This document shows positions 34,486 through 43,528 of a DNA stretch of 64,000 nt, piece by piece (the first letter of the stretch is position 1; every line of letters begins with the position of its first letter). Origin of the DNA: Monosporascus cannonballus (Eukaryota; Ascomycota; Sordariomycetes; Xylariales); contig QJNS01000101.1 in assembly GCA_004154925.1 (NCBI GenBank), positions 62,001 through 126,000 of the forward strand, given 5' to 3'. Under the pieces are notes generated by a model. That model had not been told where the DNA came from. It did not search any database and worked only from the letters and a program-made list of their open reading frames with translations. Both the position numbers and the translations under genes were made by a program.

Positions 34486-35922
34486 ATGCAGGAGCGCCGC
34501 CCGCGCGGCCCACGCTTGTACCACAAGAAGTCGAGGACGGGGTGCTTATTATGTAAAAAACGACACGTTAAGTAAATCAACTCCCCCTCCCCCCCTCAAT
34601 CATCGTAGCCTATCCCCTTAGACCACAGGCTTATCTTAAGGACTAGATGTGATGAGAGGCGTCCCAGCTGTTCAGGCTGCTCGCGCCATCTGCAAGAATG
34701 TGTATACCCGAACCAGGCGGTTCCATCTTCCCCCTCTACGGAGGATTTCAAACCGGTGTTGTTACCAGCAAGGCCTACCGCCCCTCCTTCTACGAGGCTT
34801 GCGGTGACAAGAAGCATCGAGTCAAACGGTGACGATCCGCCACCATTTCGGTCACACAACAGCAGGGGCGGCCAGACGTACTCGCCTCTCAGCCCGGGAA
34901 CCGGACTGTCCCCAAGTGCCCCTTACCCCAGTCCCTCACCCTCTGGCCATGGCCCGGAGGCCGATTTTGATCTGCCGGAGACCCGAGAGCGGCGGCTGTG
35001 GGAACTGCGCCTATTCCACAACCAGCAGACGGAAATGATACAGGTCTTCCCAACACCCCAATCGAACGCGATCCTGCGGCTGTGGTCCCACGTGATGCCC
35101 GGGATGGCGCTACGTGACGGCGGCGCCTTGCTGCACATCATACTCGCCAATTCGGCCCTGAACATGTGGCACAAGAGCGCCTCGCAGGGCGAGCGCGAGC
35201 AGCTCATGGCGCTGCAGACGCACTACCTGACCCTGTGCTTCCAGGAACAGCGGCGCGACGTCGCGAACCTGAGCAGCAAGAACGCCGACTACGTCTGCTT
35301 CACCAGCCTAAAGATCGTGTCGCACTCCGTGGCCCTAGTGCAGACACTGTCGCTAGAGCCGTGGGAACCGCCCCTGCAGTGGCTCCATATGGGGCGAGGC
35401 GCAGACGAGATATTCAGGAGGGCGGCGGACCTGGTTAACCCGGAAGACGGCGACCAGATAATGACGTTCCTGAAGAGCCCGCCCGCGCTGACAGAAGAGG
35501 ACACGACCTCGTACGACCGCAGCCGACTGGGATGGCTATTGGAACACCCGGCCGGCCGCGACTCCGTCGAAGCTCGCGGAGACCACGAGCTGGACGATAT
35601 GGAAGTCCGGTCCGCGTACGAGAGGGCGATATCCTATACCTGCAGCGTCCACGGGGCGATCGAGAGGGCCGAGCCGGTGTTTTCGATAGTCAGGCGGTTG
35701 GCGGCATTCTCCGTCTTCGTGCCGACGGGATTCACCCAGCTCCTGGCGGAGAAGAGACCGAGGGCGATGGTGATTCTGGCGCATTTCATGGCGCTGTGGC
35801 TAGACTACGAGCACATATGGCTCATAGGCAAGGGCGGCGAGAGGCAGATCCGGGGAATCCTGATGAACCTGCCCTCGGAGTGGCATTGTAAGCTTGAAGG
35901 GTTGCCTACTCGGAAGTTTTAG
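34486..35922 (+). CDS. Zn(II)2Cys6 transcription factor
   Basis: Exons 34486..34571 and 34647..35922 give 453 residues. The 75-base intron (GTAAAT donor, TAG acceptor) lies between the second and third zinc-binding cysteines. Joined, the cluster runs CLLCKKRHVKC then DERRPSCSGC then SRHLQEC, that is C-x2-C-x6-C-x6-C-x2-C-x6-C, at about residues 20 to 47, followed by VYP. This is the fungal binuclear zinc cluster that binds CGG-type DNA sites. The C-terminal 350 residues carry the helical regulatory region found in the Fungal_trans_2-like and sterol-uptake-control-like groups (for example LRLFHNQQTEMIQVFP, WLDYEHIWLIG). Targets cannot be told from sequence. The other acceptor (34640) would break the six-residue spacing, so the second AG was chosen. 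Confidence 0.85.
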
Positions 35923-36749
35923 GCCGTGATTGTGGAGCCGGTATCATTGTACGTTACGCTACAGAGACGGGTCCGTTCTGTCACTAAAAAAAAATAATAA
36001 GCTCTGCTCCGGAGCGTAAAGTAAAGGTTAGCTCTCCCAAGCCAACACGTGAGGTTCCAATGACTGGCTTTTTATGGAGAGCGCTTTCGTAAGTCCGAAG
36101 GGCGAGACTGCAGCTTCGAGTTCCGGAAGACTGACGACGTCTGATATCCCGGAGGGATATGCCTGAAACTCGGCGTACAATGTGCAACGATCCGCGGGGT
36201 CATCGACACGGGATGGCCAGCCATGCCGTCTTTGACAAATTGATATATATGCCTGCCCTATCCTCTGAATCAAACAATTCTGCTTCGGCGCAATCGCTCA
36301 GGGATGGAATCCAGCCCTGACGCCCAAGTAAGAGCTCTTGTCTTCCCCGGCTAACTCGAACAGGCCGAGCGAGGATATAAAGCCACATACGGATATGTAG
36401 TCCTTTTCTCCTTTTCTTTTTTAGAACAACGAGACTATCTATGCATGCAGGTGGTTAATGATCCCATGCGCACACATTTGGCTACTTTGAAAAACGATGT
36501 TATCTATATATATATATATAGATGGTTAGATTGCACGCATTTGCAAACGGCTTAATTGAAACCAGTCATGTGAACACGCGCCATTCCGTAGTGGGGGTTC
36601 TCCACGCGTCATCGCCGCAAAGACACCAGACATAACCCCCATCTAACGTTAAAAGTTTGGTCCCGCGTGCGCCCTTTCAACGCCGCCTACATATGTAATT
36701 CCGTATCGACCACACCTCCCACTCCCGCCTCTCTGAGCCGAGCCAGAAC
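35923..36749. other. Intergenic region
   Basis: A short A run and a (TA)n microsatellite near 36503 to 36522 are visible. The last 100 bases are presumed leader of the EF-hand gene. No other gene was seen. Confidence 0.45.
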
Positions 36750-36758
36750 ATGGTCAGT

Positions 36759-36837
<79 letters not shown>

Positions 36838-37648
36838 NNNNNNNNNNCCCCCCCCCCCCCCTTCTTCGTCCGTTCGCAGACGTACGTACCCGCACGCTAA
36901 CCAACCCCCCGCCCTCGCGACAGCCGCCGAAGCGCAAAGCAGCAGCAGCGACCACCAGCGAGGCGCCGAAGGAGCGGCAGTCGAAGCTCGCCAAGGAACA
37001 CAACATCTCGGCCGGCCAGGAGCGCGAGATCAAGGAGGCCTTCGCGCTGTTCGCCGAGCCCATGGGGGGCGAGAAGGAGGGCGTGATACCGACCGGCGAC
37101 GTACGCCGGGCCATGGTGTACGTTTCCCTCCCCATCCGACCCCGCCCCCAAAAGCCGCGACTGCGTACATAACGTAGCCACACATACGTCGCATGCGTAA
37201 TTAGCCCGGTCGGTCGGCCAGCTAACCCGACTACCGCGCCGACAGCGCCCTAGGCATCCCGCCGACGAAGTCGGAGCTGCAGGAGTTCGTGTCGATCCTG
37301 GACCCGGACGAGGAGGGGTTCGCGTGCTACGAGCCGTTCGTGGCCATCTGCGCGCTGAAGCTGCACGCCAAGGAGGACGAGGACGAGGGGGACGACGGTG
37401 AGACGCACCGGCGCGAGGTCGACGAGGCCTTCCGGTTGTTTACGGGCGGAGGCGGCGGGGGCGATGGGGAGGCGGATCAGCTGACGCTGGCGCACCTCAA
37501 GCGCGTCGCCATGACGCTGAAGCAGGACGTCGACGAGGCCCTGCTGCGCGACATGATCCTCGAGGCCAACGGGGGCGCCGGGGTCGGCAGGGGCGTCTCG
37601 AGGGCCGAGTTCGACGAGGTCATGCGGCGCGCCGGCGCCTGGAAGTGA
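36750..37648 (+). CDS. EF-hand (calmodulin/centrin-like) protein
   Basis: Exons 36750..36752 (the ATG alone), 36924..37117 and 37246..37648 give 199 residues. The start exon ends at GTCAGT; the acceptor is GACAG before 36924 with a GCTAACC branch. The protein then begins MPPKRKAAAATTSEAPKERQ, a basic tail like that of centrins. Then comes ISAGQEREIKEAFALF, the entering helix of a first EF-hand, followed by VIPTGDVRRAMVALGIP and LDPDEEGFACYEPFVAICAL. A second pair of hands follows around EVDEAFRLF. Several loops lack the full set of calcium-ligating acidic residues, so calcium binding may be reduced. Glycine-rich inserts are present. The first intron contains a sequencing gap, so the exon-1 assignment rests on the splice signals only. 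Partner and role are unknown. Confidence 0.72.
36760..36861. other. Assembly gap bordered by G and C homopolymers
   Basis: A run of 78 G (36760-36837), ten N (36838-36847) and 14 C (36848-36861). Two contig ends, each extended by a G homopolymer, appear to have been joined head to head. It lies in intron 1 of the EF-hand gene. The true length and sequence are unknown. Confidence 0.9.
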
Positions 37649-38483
37649 GGGGACCCGGGAAAAGTACCTGCGCTGTACAAGCAAGCAACGAACGAATGGA
37701 CGAATGAATGAGTCCCCATGGCTAGGGCGGGCCTCGGGAAGCATCTATATATCAGCCCAGCGCCCCTTGCCGGTCGCCGGCCCGGACTCTGAGGTGCCCG
37801 CAACACCAAGCGGAGCCCTTGGCTTCGACTGGGCTTGTGTCTGTGTGCCAGCGGGATTACCGCAGCAGTACCTCTATTGAAGCGAATACGTAGGAGTTTT
37901 CTGCATTTGGCTCGGTGTTGCCGTAGGGCTACTCATCTGGGAAGGGAATGATTCCTAGCTCGGGGGGGGGGGAGAGTGAGACCCAGGGGGTACGGTGTGC
38001 GGTCACTCTAAAGTGGCATATGCTAAGGCAAGGCAGAGTCCAGCTTCCTGCCCAGGAAATAGGAAATACGGGTACAGTTATGAATAGATATAGGTACGGG
38101 TACGCAGAGGTACATGGGCTCGTTAGCACCTGCTTCCAGTCTTAGAGGCTCTTGAAAGAAATCATAAAGGCCCTACGAGGGTTTCTAGCATTAGGTTTAA
38201 GACAGCCTCATACATAGGGCTATCGGACAAGGACCCGCACCCAAACTTACTTTCCATACGATGCAAAATCTCATTAGCGATTCTCTGCTGCCACTTTCGC
38301 AACGCCGTCAATATGCAAGGCCGGACTTATGAGGAAGATCTAGTTCCACGTGCAGGTTCCTCCTACCGCACTCTCTTCTTGCATAGAAATACAATTCCCT
38401 GAAATTTAAGCGACGGCTCGTCCCTCCGACTCGCACGGGGCTGCCTTTTGGGACACGACATCTTCACATCGTCGACAGGACCC
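37649..38483. other. Convergent intergenic region
   Basis: This lies between the stops of the EF-hand and eIF4E-family genes. No coding signal was recognised. Confidence 0.45.
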
Positions 38484-39443
38484 TTAGCTCGTCGGTTCTC
38501 CGGGTGACTTGATCTGGATGGTAGGGTTCTCGGCGGCGCTCTTGGCAGCAGCCGCCTCCATCGCCTTCTTCTGCGAGTCGACGACGGGCTGCAGCTCGGG
38601 AGGGGCCTTGAAGCCGGCGTGGTCGGAGTGCTTCTTGTAGAAGTAGTTGTCGGGCTTGGGGTGCAGCTCCGGCTCCAGGTTCTCCAGCACGCACTTCAAC
38701 ATGCCGTCGATGGACTGCTGCTTAGACGCATCACGGTGCCAGATGGAGATCAGGTGCGAGTTGAAGCGGACCGACAGGCCGACACCGCAGATCTGGTCCC
38801 CTTCGAAACCAAGTTAGCACCCCCGTCCCCCATAAACGGCCACGGGCGCGCGGGCGATGGGCTTGGCTTACCTTCCTGAAGAGCCTCCTGCAACTTCTCT
38901 CCTATGGCGAGCAGCTGGATGCGCGTCCAGAAGTCGGGTCCGTTGGCCTTTGGCACGCGGAAGGTCCAGCTACCACCCAGAATGTTGCGGCGGTCCTCCC
39001 AGATGGGCTTGAAGCCGCTCTTGAACAGATAGAGAGACTCGCGCATCTTGATCTGGTCGACGGGCGTGTTGTTGTGGTACCGCCAGAAGTCCTGCACCGA
39101 CTCGATCTGGGTGTCTAGTTTCTCCAGGGAGGCCTGATAGTTTGCGTCGTCCGTCTTGGCCTGGTCCTTCGCTTGTCTGGTGGCACCTCCCTGTCAGCAA
39201 ATTCACAATTTTCGGCACATTGTGGACCTCTTTCTAAAAAGAATGCCCAAAGAACAAGTAAACATACCGATCAAAGTAAACGTGCCAGTAGTGTTGGGTC
39301 GGCAGGGGCCGCATGGTCTTGAGGAAGTTTCGCTTCGCATCGTCGCGCTGCTCGGCCGGGGAACCGACGTTGGGCGAGTTCGGATCGCTGCTCTGGGAGA
39401 GCGAAGAGAGGCCTCTCGTGAACAAACTCGGTCGGGTCGCCAT
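38484..39443 (-). CDS. eIF4E-family cap-binding protein (4EHP/class II-like)
   Basis: Exons 39443..39268, 39176..38872 and 38800..38484 give 265 residues; introns end in CAG and AAG and the phase is kept. eIF4E proteins bind the mRNA 5' cap. Seen: LPTQHYWHVYFDR (residues 47-59), VQDFWRYHN (the conserved DFW that docks eIF4G or 4E-binding partners), LYLFKSGFKPIWEDRRN with the second cap-stacking tryptophan, GGSWTFRVPK and ICGVGLSVRFNSHLISIWHRD. The position of the first cap-stacking tryptophan of canonical eIF4E falls in a segment (TDDANYQASLEKLD) with tyrosine but no tryptophan, as in 4EHP-type proteins, which often repress or specialise translation. The C-terminal tail of about 50 residues is an extension rich in Ala, Lys and Pro. 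The start is at the ATG of MATRPSLFTRG. Confidence 0.87.
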
Positions 39444-40545
39444 GCTGATTGCTTGTCGATGGATGGGAGAGGTAACTGCCTGGGGTTGCGTGTGTAAGAA
39501 AGGGAAAGGAGGCTTATGCAAAATATGCTGCCTGCTTGAGCTGCCCCCGAAGCTCTGCTCACTCTGTGATGCAAGGTACGGGTAGCGGGGTCCCAGTCGC
39601 CTGATATCGCCAAGGGTACTGCGACCTCTTTGGCTGGGGGGCCCGCTGCGGCTCGAAGTCGGGATGTGGGGAGGGATAGTGCGACTACTATTAGGGGGTG
39701 GAGATACAAGGTTCTATAGCTAAGGACCTAGGCCATGTAGGTGAGGAAGTTAGCAAATGCTGGGACGCAGACAAAGACAACCGGCGTAACTATCAGGTTG
39801 TATTTCCAAGAGGAGAAGAGACCATGCATAGGTACTATGTAAGTGGGAGGAAGAAAGAGAGAAAAGACAAGATAGATCAGAAAGAGAGACAGTGGAAACC
39901 CATGATTCGACAGATAATGTCCATCACGGTGGAAGGCGCCGGGTTTGGCAGGCCAATTAAGTGATCCTTGAACTGTATCATTACGAAACAACTGGCTCTC
40001 ATCGTACAGCACACTGAAACAAGCTGATTTTAGACCCCACGTGCCGGAGCCTGGCGCCAAAGGATTTGCATGTTCAAGGCTACACGTCCCCGTGGCTTAT
40101 TAGGGTGCTGTTAGCCTGTGTGTACGTTGGTTGTGCTGTCGGAATCGTAGCTCTCCACCAATATTTTAGCATGGTATGTTGACACATGTGGGCGCAGTTA
40201 CGGACCCCTAACCATGCCCCCGTACCTGTTACACTCAATTGAAGCCCGCGCCGTAGTTGATTACCCCGGAAGCCTGATTCGAGCAATAAACGAGTTGCCT
40301 TTCAGCGGACATTTATTACGGTTTAGCAAGATGCCACAGTATGTGCTGGTACCCTTTTACGGCTGAAGAAACGCTGACCTGACAAGACATATTTCCAGCT
40401 CCCGCCCCCCCCACCACTCCTGCACAGGAACGACGCCGGCTTTCGGTCATTAACCAGGTCGTTACACAGACGCATCCACCTCTCTTTTACGCGCCCAGCC
40501 AAGACTGCATACTAGTTGACAAGCTGCTAATAGATAACGAATCCG
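39444..40545. other. Intergenic region
   Basis: 1.1 kb between two minus-strand genes. It should contain the eIF4E-family promoter and the end of the small mitochondrial protein transcript. An A/G-rich stretch lies at 39845 to 39900. No gene seen. Confidence 0.45.
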
Positions 40546-41073
40546 TTACCGCTTCCGTGCCTTTTCAAGCTGCTCTATCCGCGCTTCCAAGTCGGATATG
40601 GTAGCTGGAGACACGCAAACGATCATCAGTCAGCATTCTGTTCTCAACCTCCCCAAGACGTCCGTGCTGTCACACTCCGGATAAAGCCTAGCTAGGCTCG
40701 GTGCCGTCACCTACCTTGCATCTCACTCTTGATCTCATCCTGCTCCAGGCGCACCCAGAAGTAGTACGCCAGCTGGTAGGTGAAGATGGCCATTAGGAAC
40801 ACCTTGGCGATCGGCCGGCCGAATGTCCTATAGAACTGTGCCTATTTGCGGAGAAAAAGCATAGGTTATTATGCAACGCTCCCCATCGTCGCATACCAAG
40901 GGGGAATAGGGAAGGGCTTGTCTTGCATTAAGGCCCGGCTGCTGTCCAGAGCGCCCGGGCTGTGATGACGAGTTATTGCGTGTCCATGTTTTCTGGACAT
41001 GCGCACGTGGAATCGTTTGTCGCGCGAGCGAGGTGCCTGTAGGCGCCAACTGTCTGGCTATTCTGGGAAGCAT
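40546..41073 (-). CDS. Small mitochondrial inner-membrane protein, uncharacterised
   Basis: Exons 41073..40897, 40841..40715 and 40604..40546 give 120 residues; all junctions are in phase with GT-AG ends. The N-terminus (MLPRIARQLAPTGTSLARQT) is a typical mitochondrial presequence with arginines and no acidic residues. After a disordered stretch comes QFYRTFGRPIAKVFLMAIFT then YQLAYYFWVRLE, one hydrophobic segment at about residues 70 to 88. A short coiled coil ends the protein (ISDLEARIEQLEKARKR). Similar small one-pass proteins occur widely in filamentous fungi without assigned function; an assembly or stability factor for an inner-membrane complex is a guess. None of the three exons is long enough to stand out alone. 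The start lies only 88 bases from a transposon relic. Confidence 0.75.
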
Positions 41074-41158
41074 GGTAAGAGGCTGTTTGTTGTGCCAGAG
41101 CGATAATACATTGGATTTGACTTTGCGAGAGCTTTGGCTGGACCTCGAGAGCTCCATC

Positions 41159-42561
41159 TAGAGCGGTGCACGTACCAATGCACACCCCCCCATTTGCACA
41201 CCTCGAATTTTCCGACCTTTATATTTTAAACGTTAATAAATCCACAACAACGTCAACCATACTAACACCATATATATATAATATAAATTAAAGGTTAAAG
41301 AATTATTTGAAATTTATAATTTAAAAAATTAAGAAAGGATAACGTCAATAGTAAGTATAAAAGAAAATAATATTAAAATTAAAAAACAATTACAAAACTT
41401 TAAAATATAATTTACTTATAATTAAATATATTTTTATTATAAATACAATGTTAAGTTACAAGTTATAAAAAGCCAAGTATTTAAATAAACACTATATTAA
41501 AGTATTTATAAACTTCTAAAGTTTAATACATAATTATTATAAAAGTAAATTAAATATTATTTAAAATAACAAACTTATAATTTTTAAAAAAAAATTCATA
41601 TTAATATTATATAAAGCTAAGGAAACTTTTAAAAGTAAAAAGTCCATAATATGTGCCACATAATATTTTGTATAATTTAAAATATTGTAAGTTAATATAA
41701 TAAATTAAATAAAATATAAAATCACATATAATTTTAAACACCTTATATAAATTAAATTTATTATATGCCAAATTTTATATATATATTGAATTTATTGTAG
41801 TAATTAATTTTTTGCAATTAATTATTTGTAAAAATACTAATAAAACTAATAATTCCAGGAAAAAAGCTATTGATAATAGCTAAAACCCGTTAAAAACTAA
41901 TAAATATTACTTATAATTTGTAAATTTTATTATATTTATCATTTCTCCGAACATACATTTGCGGTATATAAATAATTTTTAAAATATATTTTATATATTT
42001 ACACTTTTATAATAATATATATTATGTATTTAATATTTATATATATAAATATAATATATATTAATTAAAGCTTTTATAAAAACTTTCTACTTTATAATGT
42101 TATAATAAGTAAAATTTGATATTATAATTATAAATATTTTTATAATTTTAATAATATTATTTTATACCGAAATCTCTATTATATATATAAATATATATTT
42201 TAAATAATGTATTTAAAAGTAAATCAATTATTAATATATATATTTTATTCTTATGTAACGTTAAATTGCTATCTTAATTAACTTGAGATAAAACAGAATA
42301 TATATATATATTATATTATTTATTATATTTTATTTTATTATATTTTAGGACTTTTATTATAATATTACTCTTCACTCCCATTTTGCCCAGAAAGGAAACG
42401 TATTAAGTACTGTTTTAATCTCTGGTTTTTTTAGTTAATTTTAAGACAAAACTTTATGCCTTTTTCTGCTGTTGTTGTAGATTTATTAAATTTTAAAGTA
42501 TAAAGATCGGAAATTTCGAGGTGTGCAAATGGGGGTGTGCATTGGTACGTGCACCGCTCTA
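41159..42561. mobile_element. Tc1/mariner-like transposon relic, 1.4 kb, TA target duplication
   Basis: The element (41161-42559) lies between two TA dinucleotides. Its terminal inverted repeats start GAGCGGTGCACGTACCAATG on both strands and run about 70 bases, continuing with a C run (seven against five), CATTTGCACACCTCGAA and TTTCCGA, then a more divergent CTTTATA part. The core (about 41230 to 42490) is almost only A and T, with no open frame longer than a few codons. TA duplication and size fit the Tc1/mariner superfamily. Loss of coding could be due to repeat-induced point mutation. The GC-rich ends are spared, which is unusual. Confidence 0.8.
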
Positions 42562-43225
42562 AACGTGGCTCGACCTGCTGTGGCTCGTTGCGGGGCTATC
42601 TAATACTACAATGGTACTTGAGGGCAAGCTTGCACTTCGCTTTCAACCCCCCGTCGTCGATCTCTACTATCACAAGCCAAAGCTCCTTATTAGATCACGG
42701 ATGTAGCACTCCTCTTACGACAGCATGGGTGTAAAACATCCGAGACCCGTTCATCAGGGCAGAAGCAACGGATTTCATGTCAACGAGCCACGCTGTTATG
42801 TCTCCTTACAAGGCCAATAGCCAGTCCCGACACTACTCCTATTCTTGTCCACTGCATTCCCTATAAGATAGTTTGAGGTCTTCGGTTTCCTCACCTGCAG
42901 CCATTACGGAATTGGAGACGGCCCGTATACGGTTTTGTCATTGATGAGATAGTCCGAGGGTCATGCACGCATACCAGCATATGCTCGTTCCCCTTCCCTG
43001 CTCATGTGGTTTGCAGTTTGCCTCGGTAGTCGCCAAGTCTAAGACAGCACCTCAAGTGTTCTTTGATACCGGGATATCCACACAAAACTGGACACGGTAA
43101 GTCTGGGTTGTTCAACGTTCAGATGTGTTGATTATGTCCACAATCAACATTGCGGATACTAGAAGAAAGAACGGCGAAGCCTCAACGTCGATAGTATTCC
43201 CCCCCGGGATCGTCAGCCAGTTGCC
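42562..43225. other. Intergenic region
   Basis: Sequence to the right of the transposon relic. Short frames show no motif. Confidence 0.4.
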
Positions 43226-43528
43226 TCAGCCAAAGCTGAGAATCCACTTAAAGACACGACACAGTTCCGCCTGCTGTCCGTGGTAAACGTACGTGTGCAG
43301 ATAGAGCTGCTCCTCGTCATCGTTCAAATGCAGGTGGTGCCGCCGCAGGACGAACGCCCGGCTTTGCCGGCCGAGCGCCCGCAGTACTCCACGTGGAGCC
43401 GGCGAGCCGTCGTGGAAGTGGGTTACGAGCTTCCAGATGAATGACGGGTGTCGAGGGAAGGGCTCCACGAGGTAGGAGATGATGTGGGCTCGCAGCTCGG
43501 TAGGGAGGGATTGGTATGTCGCAACCAT
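43226..43528 (-). CDS. Short F-box-like protein
   Basis: A 100-residue frame starting at the ATG at 43528. It begins MVATYQSLPTELRAHIISYL, which resembles the first helix of an F-box (LPTELRxHIISYL). The rest (for example SRAFVLRRHHLHLNDDEEQL) is charged and unassigned. The frame is open upstream to 43762, so the start could lie further out. It may be a genuine small gene, an exon of a longer one, or a degraded F-box fragment. Confidence 0.42.
   Translation of the reverse strand: MVATYQSLPTELRAHIISYLVEPFPRHPSFIWKLVTHFHDGSPAPRGVLRALGRQSRAFVLRRHHLHLNDDEEQLYLHTYVYHGQQAELCRVFKWILSFG

Noticed and set aside
36750..36900. Polyglycine or polyproline coding around the first N gap
   Set aside because: The homopolymers are joined contig ends and lie in an intron of the EF-hand gene.
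41161..42559. Mitochondrial DNA inserted in the nucleus as explanation of the A/T island
   Set aside because: The island is bounded by long inverted repeats and a TA duplication and contains no mitochondrial-type coding frame, so a transposon relic is the better explanation.
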